Of a stretch of DNA of 64,000 nucleotides, positions 33,967 to 43,525 are shown in pieces; position 1 is the stretch's first letter, and each line of letters opens with the position of its first letter. The stretch covers positions 7,982-71,981 of the forward strand of contig JAQVBU010000006.1 of NCBI GenBank assembly GCA_028690155.1, written 5' to 3'. The stretch comes from Alphaproteobacteria bacterium. GTDB lineage: Bacteria; Pseudomonadota; Alphaproteobacteria; UBA9219. The notes under the pieces are model-generated. The model ran no database searches. It saw only the letters and a list, made by a program, of their open reading frames with translations, and was not told the origin of the DNA. Made by a program: the position numbers and the translations under genes.

Positions 33967-35611
33967 ACATATCCTGATAGTTGGGGCCGCCACCGCCTTC
34001 GGGAACGCACCAATCGATGTTCTGCTTGGGATCCTTGATGTCGCAGGTCTTGCAGTGCACGCAGTTGGCGGCGTTGATTTGAAGGTGAGGCTTGCCATCG
34101 TCGCCCGTCACGATCTCGTACACGCCAGCGGGACAGTAGCGGGATTCGGGTGAGTCATAGACGGGGATGTTGACCTCGTCCTCGATCTTCCAATCGCGCA
34201 GCTTGAGGTGCGCGGGTTGATCTTCCTCGTGGCTCACGTTCGCCATAAACACCGACGACATACGGTCAAAGGTGATGACGCCATCGGGTTTCGGGTAGTT
34301 GATCTTTTTGCACTGAGCGGCGGGTTTTGTGCATTCGTGGTCGCCGTGCTTGGTGTGGAAAGTCCACGGAGCATGACCGCGCAGAAGAATTGTATCCAAA
34401 CCGGAATACATGGTGCCGAAAAGCATTCCATAGTGAAACGAGGGCCGAATGTTCCGGGCGGCATGCAGTTCTTTCCACAACCACGAGGCTTCGTACTTCT
34501 CCTGATAGGTTGTCGCTTCGACCGCCCCGGCGCTCAGCGCGTCCATCACGGCGTCGGCGGCGATCATGCCGGACTTCATGGCCGTATGGGTGCCCTTGAT
34601 CTTGGGGACGTTCATAAAGCCCGCCGCGTCGCCGATCAAGGCTCCGCCGGGGAAGGTCAATTTGGGAACGGATTGGAATCCGCCCTCGCATAACGCGCGC
34701 GCGCCGTAAGCGATGCGCTTGCCGCCTTCGAGCAGCTTGCGGATTTTGGGATGGGTCTTAAAGCGTTGGAACTCCTCGAACGGCGAAAGGTACGTGTTCT
34801 GATAATCCAGCCCCACGATGAAGCCGATGAGGATCTGGTTGTTTTCCCAGTGGTACAGGAACGACCCAGCATAGGTCTTCATATCCGCAGGCCATCCCAT
34901 GGTGTGTTGAATGTGGCCGGGTTTGTGTTTGGCCGGATCGATCTCCCAGATTTCCTTGACGCCGAGGCCGTACATCTGCGGATCGCAGTTGGCGTTCAGG
35001 TTGAACTTGTCCATCAGCATCTTGGTCAGCGAACCGCGACAGCCTTCGGCCATAACGGTCTGCTTGGCGCGAAGCTCAACCCCGCGGGTGAAGCGGTCGG
35101 TGGGCTTGCCGTCCTTGCCGATGCCCATATCGCCCGTGGCGACGCCCACGACCACACCTTTGTCGTCGTACAAAATCTCGGCTCCGGCAAAGCCCGCATA
35201 GATCTCAACACCAAGACTTTCCGCCTGCTCGGCCATCCATTTGGCCAAGCGACCAAGACTGCCGATGTAGTTGCCGTGGTTGTGCATGGTGGGGGGCGTG
35301 GGAAGCGGGAAGGCCAGCTTGCTGGTCAAGAAGAGCACGCGGTCGCTTGTGGCGGGGACGGTAAGCGGCGCGCCCTTTTCTTTCCAGTCGGGGATAAGCT
35401 CATTCAAAGCGCGAGGTTCGAACGCGACGCCCGAAAGCATATGCGCGCCGACTTCCGAGCCTTTTTCGATGACGCAGACGGACACTTCTTTGTTGCACTG
35501 CTGCGCAAGCTGCTTGAGGCGGATGGCGCACGAAAGCCCGGCGGGGCCCGCACCCACAATCAAGACATCGTATTCCATTACTTCGCGAGGTGTCTCTGGC
35601 GTATCGGACAT
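33965..35611 (-). CDS. Electron transfer flavoprotein-ubiquinone oxidoreductase
   Basis: A 548-residue ETF-QO. FAD-binding start DVLIVGAGPAGLSCAIRLK (15-33), the ubiquinone-binding central region (AYGARALCEGGFQSVP and GGALIGDAAGFMNVPKIKG), and a C-terminal 4Fe-4S cluster site NAANCVHCKTCDIKDPKQNI with a fourth Cys earlier (SRYCPAG). It passes electrons from ETF (fatty-acid and amino-acid dehydrogenases) to the quinone pool at the inner membrane. ETF subunits are not in the window. The ATG at 35611 fits the family start. Confidence 0.97.
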   Translation of the reverse strand: MSDTPETPREVMEYDVLIVGAGPAGLSCAIRLKQLAQQCNKEVSVCVIEKGSEVGAHMLSGVAFEPRALNELIPDWKEKGAPLTVPATSDRVLFLTSKLAFPLPTPPTMHNHGNYIGSLGRLAKWMAEQAESLGVEIYAGFAGAEILYDDKGVVVGVATGDMGIGKDGKPTDRFTRGVELRAKQTVMAEGCRGSLTKMLMDKFNLNANCDPQMYGLGVKEIWEIDPAKHKPGHIQHTMGWPADMKTYAGSFLYHWENNQILIGFIVGLDYQNTYLSPFEEFQRFKTHPKIRKLLEGGKRIAYGARALCEGGFQSVPKLTFPGGALIGDAAGFMNVPKIKGTHTAMKSGMIAADAVMDALSAGAVEATTYQEKYEASWLWKELHAARNIRPSFHYGMLFGTMYSGLDTILLRGHAPWTFHTKHGDHECTKPAAQCKKINYPKPDGVITFDRMSSVFMANVSHEEDQPAHLKLRDWKIEDEVNIPVYDSPESRYCPAGVYEIVTGDDGKPHLQINAANCVHCKTCDIKDPKQNIDWCVPEGGGGPNYQDM

Positions 35612-35678
35612 GGCAAAAATCCCGGGATTTGTTGAAAAAAGTCCCGGAAACTTTACCTCTTAAATAGTAACGAAAAGG

Positions 35679-36197
35679 TTACTGTCCTACGCCTGAAGGC
35701 CCGCCGGGCTTCATCCCCATGCCAATCTTGGGCTTGTTAAGGGTGGTTTTTCTCTTGAGCCCGCGTGTGCCGGATGAAACGGCCCTTTCCCGAACAAGTC
35801 TCAGTTCTTTCCAAGCGTTCTCACCAAACGAAATGGCCCAATTCACGATTGCAAAGGATTTAGCGTTCGTTTTCGTACGCTCCCATGCCACCGCCAGATT
35901 GGCCGACGCGCGCATGGGCCAATCGCTGAAGAAATCCGCCAAAGCTTCAACGACTTCCGTCATATCCAGATGGCGCCAATTGGCCATCACCTCTTTTAAC
36001 CGGGCCGGCGCCAAAGTCTTCTTCGAACGCGCACGACGCGCCATGCCCGACGCGGTGCCCGCTTTGCCTCGGCCAAAGCTGTCGGTATCGCCTTCGCCTG
36101 TTTCCTTCTTGACCCGGGAGCGCCGAACAGGGGTTGCCTTTTTGACGGCCTTTTTAACGGTCTTAACGGGCTCTTTGTCTGGGGTTTCTTCTGCCAT
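35679..36197 (-). CDS. Hypothetical basic protein
   Basis: 172 residues; the first 65 are Lys/Arg-rich with Pro and Ala, like a histone-tail segment (VKTVKKAVKKATPVRR), followed by a helical part with RLKEVMANWRHLDMTEVVEA. I do not recognise a family. The helical part is about the size of a phasin-like domain, but there is no direct support for that. The ATG at 36197 is used. It is 67 bp downstream of no other same-strand gene and precedes ETF-QO. Confidence 0.55.
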   Translation of the reverse strand: MAEETPDKEPVKTVKKAVKKATPVRRSRVKKETGEGDTDSFGRGKAGTASGMARRARSKKTLAPARLKEVMANWRHLDMTEVVEALADFFSDWPMRASANLAVAWERTKTNAKSFAIVNWAISFGENAWKELRLVRERAVSSGTRGLKRKTTLNKPKIGMGMKPGGPSGVGQ

Positions 36198-36215
36198 CGT
36201 GTATGTATTCCCTGT

Positions 36216-36506
36216 TTATTGATCTATTACTTTGCCGTCTTTCAAAAAAAGAAAGCTGGTGTCAAAGCCTTCCACCGGCCTCTTATTCTCCATACGAATG
36301 ATCAAAATTTTATTGATGTTCATCAAAAAACCGTGCATCTCGTCCGTCGCTTGCCAATCAATAGGATACGTGTCGCCTGTGTCGAAGATAATCTCGATTT
36401 GCCGGTCATCGACATGGTATCCCACCCACAGAGGCGTCGCCTCGAAAGGTTCATCATGGACAAGGCAAACCTTTCCACGGGCGTTAACGACTAGGCCTAT
36501 ATTCAC
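36216..36506 (-). CDS. Hypothetical small protein
   Basis: 96 residues, mostly beta (NIGLVVNARGKVCLVHDEPF, WVGYHVDDRQIEIIFDTG), ending with FLFLKDGKVIDQ. No signal peptide or known motif. The look is that of a small cytoplasmic beta-barrel or PilZ-sized domain, but none could be matched. It lies 18 bp upstream of the basic protein on the same strand, so the two may be co-transcribed. Confidence 0.55.
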   Translation of the reverse strand: MNIGLVVNARGKVCLVHDEPFEATPLWVGYHVDDRQIEIIFDTGDTYPIDWQATDEMHGFLMNINKILIIRMENKRPVEGFDTSFLFLKDGKVIDQ

Positions 36507-36645
36507 GGAACGACGAGCTCCTATCAGAAAAAAGCATCAATAATCCGGCATTGTCGTCACAGATCGTTAATGTCTGGTGAATATATTTGGCGCATTCACC
36601 TTATTTGTTAATCTTTTTCTTAATTTTCTAAATAATCGAGGCGCG

Positions 36646-37236
36646 TTACCCGGCCTTGCGCCGCGCTTTAAGCGCGGCCGTCAATGTTCCGTCGTCTAAA
36701 TAGTCAAGTTCGCCCCCGACCGGAACGCCGTGCGCCAATTTCGAGACAAGAACGCCCGTGGGAACCAAACTTTCGGCTACATAGTGGGCTGTGGCCTGTC
36801 CTTCAACCGTCACATTAAGAGCAAGGATGACCTCTTTGACCTCGCCGATCCGCACGCGTTCGACCAAAGCGGCAATCGGCAGATCCTCCGGCTTGATTCC
36901 GTCCAGCGCCGACAGCGTTCCGCCCAGCACATGGTAAAGCCCCCTGTACGCATCCGACCGCTCGAGCGCCCACAAATCCGCCACATCCTCGACCACGCAA
37001 ATCTGGCTTCTGTCCCGGCCGGGATCTTGGCAAATTTCGCACGGATCGCAGCCGCCAAGATTGCCGCACACGCTGCATTCCTTCACCTCGTCCTTCGCGC
37101 GAGCCAAAGCATCGATCAAGGGCTGCATGGCGCTTTCGCGTCTCTTTAAAAGATACAACACCGCGCGCCGCGCCGACCGGGGACCCAACCCCGGCACCTT
37201 TGCCAAGCGTTTCATCAACACATCAAGTGGGGACAT
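36646..37236 (-). CDS. recR: Recombination protein RecR
   Basis: A 196-residue protein: helix-hairpin-helix near the start ([20 protein letters not shown]), the C4 zinc finger [16 protein letters not shown] (about 56-71) and a Toprim domain ([14 protein letters not shown] and [17 protein letters not shown]). It works with RecF/RecO in loading RecA on gapped DNA. It is the last gene of dnaX-ybaB-recR, 19 bp after ybaB. Confidence 0.97.
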   Translation of the reverse strand: MSPLDVLMKRLAKVPGLGPRSARRAVLYLLKRRESAMQPLIDALARAKDEVKECSVCGNLGGCDPCEICQDPGRDRSQICVVEDVADLWALERSDAYRGLYHVLGGTLSALDGIKPEDLPIAALVERVRIGEVKEVILALNVTVEGQATAHYVAESLVPTGVLVSKLAHGVPVGGELDYLDDGTLTAALKARRKAG

Positions 37237-37255
37237 CGTTCTTCCATCCCATGCC

Positions 37256-37579
37256 CTAGAACGGCAGGGTCATGCCCGGCGGAAGCTTGAGACCGCCCAT
37301 CATTTTCGACGTTTCCTCGGCAACCGCCTTCTCGACCTTGCCCTTCGCGTCGTTGACCGCCGCCACGATCAAATCCTCAAGCAATTCCTTGTCGCCGTCC
37401 GCTATGACCTTGGGATCAATCGTAACCTTGCGCAGCTCGGCCTTGCCGTTCATGCGCGCATTGACCATGCCGCCGCCCGCTTGGCCTTCAACTTCGACAC
37501 TTGCCAGATGCTCTTGCATCTGGGCCATCTTGGCCTGCATCTCTTGAACTTGCTTCATCATCTGTCCGATATTCATCAT
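37256..37579 (-). CDS. YbaB/EbfC nucleoid-associated protein
   Basis: A 107-residue protein with the family's start [20 protein letters not shown], a helical pair around a small sheet, and a short C-terminus [12 protein letters not shown]. It binds DNA as a dimer. The start adjoins the dnaX stop (one base between), so translation is probably coupled. Confidence 0.95.
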   Translation of the reverse strand: MMNIGQMMKQVQEMQAKMAQMQEHLASVEVEGQAGGGMVNARMNGKAELRKVTIDPKVIADGDKELLEDLIVAAVNDAKGKVEKAVAEETSKMMGGLKLPPGMTLPF

Positions 37580-39328
37580 TTAATCCTCACTGTCTTGATC
37601 GATTTCTTCGTCATCCGAAAGCACGGCGACGTCCATGGACGCTAACTCATTCGCCGTCTTTTTAAGATCGACAAGCGTGGCGCCCGGAAACGTCTCGAAC
37701 ACCGCTTTCACCAAAGGGTGCTCTTTCGCCCGCGCGTACCGCTGCGCCTGCTTGGCCTGATCCTGTTCATGTAAGGTCGGATCGCCTTCCTTCGACGATA
37801 ACGAGACAACCCACCGTTGCCCCGTCCATTCCGACAAAAGCTTGCCCACACGCCCCGCCAAATTCGCCGGAGCATCATCGCCCACGCGCAGTTCTAAAAG
37901 GCCCGGCTCGAAACGCACCAAATGCACGCGCCCATAAAGTTGCGCATGCAGCCCAGCCTCGCGATTCTCTGCAAACAAAGCCACAGCATCCGGATACGAA
38001 GCCACGCACGCCTTTAATTCGAGCGCGGGCTCAATGTCGACGACCGGAGCCGAGACCACACCTCCGCCACCCAAAGCCAGCTTGACCCCACCGCCACCTC
38101 CCGATGGGGGTGTGTTTGGCGCGGCATTCGATTCCAACCCCTTGCCGTTACGAAGCTGCTTGATCAAATCGCCCGGCAAAGGCAACTCAGACGCATAGGC
38201 CACGCGGATCAAAACCATCTCCGCCGCCTGAGCTGGGCGCGGAGCCATTTGAACCTCGCCTATTCCTTTAAGAAGAATCTGCCAAGCCCTTGCCAACGCC
38301 GGAATTTTGATATCCGCCAAATCGGCCAAAAGATTCCGGTCGTATTCCGGAAGACTCGCGTTCGCGGCAAAATCGGGCACCACTTGAGCCCGGGTCAGAA
38401 TGTGCACGCTGTCGCATAAATCCTGCAAGACTTGGACCGGATCTGCCCCAACCGCCTGCATAGCCTCGAACGTCTTGAGCGCCTCGCCCATCGCGCCGCG
38501 CAACACATCCCGGCATAACGCAACCGTCTGCCCCCGGTCCGCCAGACCCAGCATCGCCTTGACGTCATCCGCCGACACCGCGCCATTTCCCCGCGCAATC
38601 GCCTGATCCAACAGGCTCAACCCGTCGCGCACCGATCCGTCGGCCGCAGCGGCAATCATCGTCATGGCGTCCGAGTCCGTTTGAGCGCCTTCTTTTTCGG
38701 CGACTTTGGCAAAATGCTCGGCCAGCACCGCGCTGTCGATCCGGCGCAAATCGAACCTTTGACACCGTGAGAGCACCGTCACCGGCACCTTGCGAATTTC
38801 GGTCGTGGCAAAGATAAACTTGGTGTGCGGCGGGGGCTCTTCCAACGTCTTCAAAAGCGCATTAAACGCGTTTTTCGACAACATATGCACTTCGTCGAGG
38901 ATATAGATCTTGTAGCGCGCCGAGACAGGTCCATAGCGCACGCCTTCGATAATGTCGCGGATATCCTCGACGCCCGTGCGCGAGGCCGCGTCCATTTCCA
39001 GAATGTCCACATGCCGGTCTTCCAAAATCGCACGACAGGATTCGCACTGGCCGCAGGGATGCACCGTAGGGCCGCCCTTACCATCGACGCCCGTACAGTT
39101 CAGCGCGCGAGCAATGATGCGCGCCGTGGTCGTTTTGCCGATCCCGCGCACGCCCGTCAGCATCCACGCGTGCGGCAGACGCCCCTGTGTGATCGCGTTC
39201 GAGAGCGTTTTGACCATGGCTTCCTGCCCGATCAGCTCGTCAAACGTCACGGGACGATACTTGCGCGCCAAAACCTTGTACGCGGGCGCGTCGTTCGTTT
39301 CGCCGTTTTTGAAAAGAGAATCCGCCAT
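37580..39328 (-). CDS. dnaX: DNA polymerase III subunits gamma/tau
   Basis: A 582-residue clamp-loader ATPase: YKVLARKYRPVTFDELIGQE at the start, Walker A GVRGIGKTTTARI, a zinc module (CTGVDGKG, then CGQCESCRAIL), Walker B-like YILDEVHMLS, sensor 1 FATTEIRKVP and SRC (arginine finger). The C-terminal third has tau-like sequence without strong motifs and ends in an acidic tail. The ATG at 39328 is chosen because the frame above it belongs to the SRP RNA. It is followed by ybaB and recR. Confidence 0.95.
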   Translation of the reverse strand: MADSLFKNGETNDAPAYKVLARKYRPVTFDELIGQEAMVKTLSNAITQGRLPHAWMLTGVRGIGKTTTARIIARALNCTGVDGKGGPTVHPCGQCESCRAILEDRHVDILEMDAASRTGVEDIRDIIEGVRYGPVSARYKIYILDEVHMLSKNAFNALLKTLEEPPPHTKFIFATTEIRKVPVTVLSRCQRFDLRRIDSAVLAEHFAKVAEKEGAQTDSDAMTMIAAAADGSVRDGLSLLDQAIARGNGAVSADDVKAMLGLADRGQTVALCRDVLRGAMGEALKTFEAMQAVGADPVQVLQDLCDSVHILTRAQVVPDFAANASLPEYDRNLLADLADIKIPALARAWQILLKGIGEVQMAPRPAQAAEMVLIRVAYASELPLPGDLIKQLRNGKGLESNAAPNTPPSGGGGGVKLALGGGGVVSAPVVDIEPALELKACVASYPDAVALFAENREAGLHAQLYGRVHLVRFEPGLLELRVGDDAPANLAGRVGKLLSEWTGQRWVVSLSSKEGDPTLHEQDQAKQAQRYARAKEHPLVKAVFETFPGATLVDLKKTANELASMDVAVLSDDEEIDQDSED

Positions 39329-39357
39329 ACGCGCGTGCCACAGCCACAGGGAAAAAC

Positions 39358-39457
39358 AGGTGGAAGACTGGACACGACCCGGCGCTAACACGTTACGGCT
39401 GCTGCCTTTCGGCCCTGACCGGGTTGGCGTGCACACCGCCCGCGCCAATCTTCCGGT
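39358..39457 (-). ncRNA. ffs: SRP RNA (4.5S)
   Basis: The minus strand has the conserved apical part of bacterial SRP RNA, GGTCAGGGCCGAAAGGCAGC followed by AGCC, flanked by long complementary sides (GGAAGATTGG near the 5' end with CCAGTCTTCC near the 3' end). CCTGTTTTTCCC follows as a terminator. The place just upstream of dnaX is the usual one. With Ffh it targets membrane proteins. The ends are estimated to within about 5 bases. Confidence 0.93.
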
Positions 39458-39531
39458 CCTGCTTATACCAAAGATTCCCTCAAAAGAGAGTCAAAACTTA
39501 TCCCCGAAGCCCAAAAAGCGCCTTGTTTTCC

Positions 39532-40596
39532 TTATTTCTTTTGGTTTTTCGGCGCGTTGTCGGTCCAACTGGAACATCCTGTCGGGCGCGACGGCTTCTC
39601 ATAAGCATAAAGTTGCGGCGCAGGCTTGGACTTGATCGATGTCGGCGTAGGTTCCTGTGCAACGGTTGGCTGAGGCTCATGCGCGGAGAAAACAGGCTTT
39701 ACGGTTTTCTCGCAAACCGGAACGACCATCGGCTCCTCGCGGAAGAACAGCGCCTGCGAGGCCTTTTCGCGCCAGCCTTTGGTTTCGGTCTGGGGGCGGG
39801 AGTCGCGGTACGTTTCGCCGTAAAATTTCGTCAACAAGGCCTCGCCATTGATCGAGGCCCCGTTCGAAACCGCCGCCAGCCAGTGCCCGTTGAGCACGCC
39901 GACAGCGGTATTCAAAACAGCACACCCGGTCAGAACGCCCATGGGAACGCCCGTGTTCAGGCGCACCTTGCCGACCTTGCCCGCCGCGACCAAGGCCGCC
40001 GAGCCCAAAGCCGCCACAACAGGAACCGTCACAAAAAGCCCAAAGCTTGTCGCCAACCCGGCCAAAAGACCCGAACAGCACAAGCCCGCCGCATCCAGAA
40101 CCTGCGTGCTGGTCGCGACCTCTCGCCATGTCTTTTCGGCCTGAACCGTTTCGGGCGCGTTCATTTGCAAGCCCGCTTTGATATTGCTGCCCGCAAAGAA
40201 AGCCGTGGCCGCCGCCGCCATCCAGCCCACGGCCGAGCCCGGATTAAGCACCGCCAGACCAAGGCTGCCCAAAAAGATTGGGGCCTGCACCATCCCTACC
40301 GTCAACGTCGCCGCACCGGGCCTGTCCTTGTTAAACGCGTCTTCGGGAATTCTGTTCACAAAAGGAATAAAGGAGCGAGATTTGAAAAACGCGCGCGAGA
40401 TGGGCTTCTCAATCCGCGCAAAAGCGGCGTCGCCGCGCTCGCCCATCGCGGCGCGCGCAAACACATAGCCCGCCAAAAGAACCGCTGGTACCGCGACGTA
40501 AAGACTTGGAATCTGCGCAAACAGAAAAACGTCCGCTAACGCAAAACTCGGCCCAGGATCGCCCCATAAGCGCTTTAAAGAATTCATGGTCGTCAT
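39532..40596 (-). CDS. Hypothetical membrane protein
   Basis: About 354 residues. Hydrophobic segments near 20-45, 100-135 and 160-210 suggest five to seven spans; the N-terminus has a Pro-rich amphipathic start and the last 90 residues are a soluble, Pro/Lys-rich tail. I do not recognise a family. An ATG at 40596 is used; an in-frame start at 40620 would add eight residues. It lies 50 bp from the end of hydE on the same strand, downstream of it, so it might be expressed with hydE. Confidence 0.6.
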   Translation of the reverse strand: MTTMNSLKRLWGDPGPSFALADVFLFAQIPSLYVAVPAVLLAGYVFARAAMGERGDAAFARIEKPISRAFFKSRSFIPFVNRIPEDAFNKDRPGAATLTVGMVQAPIFLGSLGLAVLNPGSAVGWMAAAATAFFAGSNIKAGLQMNAPETVQAEKTWREVATSTQVLDAAGLCCSGLLAGLATSFGLFVTVPVVAALGSAALVAAGKVGKVRLNTGVPMGVLTGCAVLNTAVGVLNGHWLAAVSNGASINGEALLTKFYGETYRDSRPQTETKGWREKASQALFFREEPMVVPVCEKTVKPVFSAHEPQPTVAQEPTPTSIKSKPAPQLYAYEKPSRPTGCSSWTDNAPKNQKK

Positions 40597-40646
40597 GGTA
40601 CAAGAAAGCCCTTCCGACAATCAATTCTTTCATGCCGTTTTTATCC

Positions 40647-41756
40647 TTAATACGTCCTTTTTTTGATGGAATGGCCGGGGCCTTGGCCTATGGGGCGGCC
40701 CAAGGCTTTCAACCGCTCGACCACCCTGCGGATGCTGGCTTCGGCGTCGTCGTCCACGTTCGGTTTGTTCGGATACAACTGATAACTTTCCCGGTACTTC
40801 TGCGGCGTCACGTTCGGCATGAACACGTTCGCCCCGCATTGCATCACACGATCCCGGCCCTCGCCGCGTGGAAAGATCGCGTCAAACGCCGTGGTCGCCG
40901 GGATGTGTGCGTCCTCGTTAAACAGCCGGAGCACAGCCACGGCCACAAAGAACATCTCCGGATCGTCCGCATACGCGTTCTTGGCGTTTGCAAGGGGCGT
41001 GTCGGGATGCGGGATGAACGGCCCCACCCCGATCATGTCCAAATCAAGCTCGCGGCACAGAAGGATGTTGTTCGCCAGCGTGTCCACCGTTTCGCCCGGG
41101 ACGCCGATCATAAAGCCGCCACCCGTTTGCACGCCCAGATCTTTCAGTATGCGCAGGCATTCCAACCGTTCCTCAAGCGAACAATCGGGATGAATGCGTG
41201 CAAACAATTCCGGATCGCTGGTCTCAAAGCGCAAAAGGTATCGATCCATCCCGCAGTTGCGCCAATAGGCATAAACGTCGCGCGTCCGGTTGCCCACCGA
41301 CATCGTCACCGCCAGAGCCGTTTCCTTTTTGATGCGTTCGATCAGTTTGCCGATGCGCCTGTTCTCGGTGATCGAGGGCGCCTCGCCCGACTGCAGCACA
41401 ATCGTTGTTTGCCCCCATGCAGGCATCTTTTTGGCGACAGCCAGAATCTCGTCGTCGTCCATGCGATACCGACACACCTTTTCGTTGTCCGCCCGGATGC
41501 CGCAATACGCGCAATGGTTCGCGCAAATGTTCGAGAATTCTACGATGCCGCGCAAAAAAACCGCATCGCCCATCACCTCGCGCCGGAGTGAGTCGGCACG
41601 CGCAAACAGCGCCGCACGATTCTCTTTCGGCGTGCGTAGAATTTCTGTAACCTCGGCGTGAGCGGGTGCAGCATAGCGATAACCCGCCTGTTCCACCTTG
41701 TCTTTTCCGCCTGTCGCCATAACGTCCTTTAAAAAAGTGGACTCGCGCTCTTTCAC
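40647..41756 (-). CDS. hydE: [FeFe]-hydrogenase maturase HydE (radical SAM)
   Basis: A 369-residue radical SAM enzyme: the cluster motif is C78-x3-C82-x2-C85 (ICANHCAYCGIR). It shows HydE-like features, such as TIVLQSGEAPSITENRRIG, and LRFETSDPELFARIHPD. HydE, with HydF and HydG, builds the dithiomethylamine-bearing 2Fe subcluster of [FeFe] hydrogenases. It is divergent from hydG; hydF is not in the window. The closest other family is biotin synthase/PylB, but neighbours and motifs favour HydE. Confidence 0.93.
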   Translation of the reverse strand: MKERESTFLKDVMATGGKDKVEQAGYRYAAPAHAEVTEILRTPKENRAALFARADSLRREVMGDAVFLRGIVEFSNICANHCAYCGIRADNEKVCRYRMDDDEILAVAKKMPAWGQTTIVLQSGEAPSITENRRIGKLIERIKKETALAVTMSVGNRTRDVYAYWRNCGMDRYLLRFETSDPELFARIHPDCSLEERLECLRILKDLGVQTGGGFMIGVPGETVDTLANNILLCRELDLDMIGVGPFIPHPDTPLANAKNAYADDPEMFFVAVAVLRLFNEDAHIPATTAFDAIFPRGEGRDRVMQCGANVFMPNVTPQKYRESYQLYPNKPNVDDDAEASIRRVVERLKALGRPIGQGPGHSIKKRTY

Positions 41757-41848
41757 AGCAGTATGATTAGAAAAAATCGTTGAGACTTGGAAGCTCTTTT
41801 CTCAAGCTCCTTATCCCAAGCGATATTTCTACAAAAAGGAGAAGGATA
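41757..41848. promoter_or_regulatory. Divergent hydE/hydG control region with a dyad
   Basis: A 92-bp region. TTGAGA (41780-41785) and TCTCAA (41800-41805) form an inverted repeat with a 14-bp spacer. It does not fit the FNR box (TTGAT-N4-ATCAA). The AAAAGGAGAAGG ribosome-binding site of hydG is at 41834-41845. Confidence 0.35.
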
Positions 41849-43264
41849 ATGACTACCGATCCAAGCGATCTTGCGGCCCCATGGCTCAACGGTGATGAGC
41901 TCAAAGCGCTGATGGCAAAAAACGCCAAGGAAGATCCCGTCAAGATCCGCGAGATTTTTGCCAAGGCAAAGGAGATGAAAGGCCTGACCCTTGAGGACGT
42001 GGCGGCCCTGTCCGCGGTGGAAGACAAGGATCTTGTCGAAGAGATGTTCGCGGTCGCGCGCCATATTAAGGAAGAGATTTACGGTCGTCGCGTTGTGTTC
42101 TTTGCGCCGCTTTACGTTTCGAACTTGTGCTCGAACGAGTGCGCGTATTGCGCCTTCCGCAAAAGCAACCACCAACTGGTTCGCCAATCTCTGACTCAGG
42201 AACAGGTCGCACAACAGACCGAGATGATCCTCAATCAGGGCCACAAGCGTGGCCTTATTATTGCAGGCGAAGCGTATCCCGGCGGGTTGAAGTACATTCT
42301 CGACTGCATCGAGACCATGTACTCGGTCAAGACCGACAAGGGCGAGCTCCGCCGCATCAACGCCGAGCTGGCGCCCATGACCGTCGATGAATTCAAGAGC
42401 CTGAAGGCCACGAACATCGGCACCTACGTCTGCTTCCAGGAAACGTACGATCGCGACGTTTACAAACAGGTCCATTTGAAGGGCAAAAAGGCCGATTTCG
42501 AATGGCGCGCCTCGACTTTCGACCGCGCCATGCTGGGCGGCATCGACGATGTCGGCCTTGGCGTTCTGTTCGGCTTGGCCGACTGGAAGTACGAAGTGTT
42601 GGGCTTGATGCGTCATATCCAGCATTTGGAAGAGCGTTTCGGCGTGGGCTGTCACACCATCAGCTTCCCGCGTATCGAGCCCGCCTGCGGTTCCGAAATG
42701 TCCAAGAACCCGCCCCACGCCGTTTCGGATCTGGACTTCCTCAAGATCATCGCCATCATGCGGCTGGCCGTGCCTTATACCGGCATGATCATGTCCACCC
42801 GCGAAACGCCGGAAATGCGCAAAAAGACCCTCGATCTGGGAATCTCGCAGATCTCGGCCGGAAGCCGCACCGATCCCGGCGGCTATACCGAAGACGACGG
42901 CAAGTTCGAACAGGACGATGCCGCGCAGTTCCATCTGGGCGACCATCGAACCTTGGCTCAAGTCATCGACTCGCTCGTCAAGGATGGTATGGTGCCCTCC
43001 TTCTGTACCGCCTGCTACCGCTTGGGACGCACCGGTCAGGACTTCATGGATCTGGCAAAACCGGGCCTGATTAAACAGAACTGCGCCCCCAATGCGATCA
43101 GCACCTTCTGCGAATACTTGATGGACTATGCCTCGCCGGAAACCATCGAGCGCGGTTTGGCCGCCATCGATAAGGAAATCGCAACGTTGAATCCCGAAGG
43201 GCAAAAAATAGCCCGTGAGGTTGTCAAACGGGTTCGAGCCGGAGAACGCGATGTTTTCTGCTAA
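41849..43264 (+). CDS. hydG: [FeFe]-hydrogenase maturase HydG (radical SAM)
   Basis: A 471-residue radical SAM tyrosine lyase: N-terminal cluster C94-x3-C98-x2-C101 (CSNECAYC), and a C-terminal second cluster site CTACYRLG followed by KQNC, which carries the Fe(CO)2CN synthon. It cleaves tyrosine to p-cresol, CO and cyanide for the H-cluster. Start at 41849 follows GGAGAAGG. A tandem pair of terminators follows. ThiH lacks the C-terminal cluster site, which decides for HydG. Confidence 0.96.
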   Translation: MTTDPSDLAAPWLNGDELKALMAKNAKEDPVKIREIFAKAKEMKGLTLEDVAALSAVEDKDLVEEMFAVARHIKEEIYGRRVVFFAPLYVSNLCSNECAYCAFRKSNHQLVRQSLTQEQVAQQTEMILNQGHKRGLIIAGEAYPGGLKYILDCIETMYSVKTDKGELRRINAELAPMTVDEFKSLKATNIGTYVCFQETYDRDVYKQVHLKGKKADFEWRASTFDRAMLGGIDDVGLGVLFGLADWKYEVLGLMRHIQHLEERFGVGCHTISFPRIEPACGSEMSKNPPHAVSDLDFLKIIAIMRLAVPYTGMIMSTRETPEMRKKTLDLGISQISAGSRTDPGGYTEDDGKFEQDDAAQFHLGDHRTLAQVIDSLVKDGMVPSFCTACYRLGRTGQDFMDLAKPGLIKQNCAPNAISTFCEYLMDYASPETIERGLAAIDKEIATLNPEGQKIAREVVKRVRAGERDVFC

Positions 43265-43275
43265 GCCACGATGAA

Positions 43276-43310
43276 ACCGGGAAGCACATCTTGAGGTTGT
43301 GCTTCCCGGT
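43276..43310 (+). terminator. hydG terminator 1
   Basis: A perfect 13-bp stem ACCGGGAAGCACA / TGTGCTTCCCGGT with a 9-base loop, followed by a T-rich stretch (ATTTATTCTTTTT). Starts 12 bases after the hydG stop. Confidence 0.9.
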
Positions 43311-43330
43311 ACAATTTATTCTTTTTAGTT

Positions 43331-43372
43331 CCGACGGTGCCCTAAAAAGAGCTCCGTCGGTTTTTTCTTTTT
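43331..43372 (+). terminator. hydG terminator 2
   Basis: CCGACGG (43331-43337) pairs with CCGTCGG (43354-43360), followed by TTTTTTCTTTTT. Two terminators in a row insulate hydG from the hydrogenase-like gene downstream. Confidence 0.88.
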
Positions 43373-43525
43373 GAGCAACAAACTTTCTCTGCGTCGTCCT
43401 TCTTTCTAAGTTTTACTTTAATGAGAATATGATAGCATTCAATTGCTTCATGATTCGCTGAGGCTTTCTTCTCCCCCAGCGAAATTTCCCTCCTTTATAC
43501 TCTCTCAACCCTATAGAGGTAGTCC

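Noticed and set aside
41780..41805. FNR box between hydE and hydG
   Set aside because: Spacer is 14 bp, not 4, and the half-sites differ from TTGAT/ATCAA.
41753..43204. 483-codon minus-strand frame opposite hydG
   Set aside because: Antisense to a certain hydG with full catalytic motifs.
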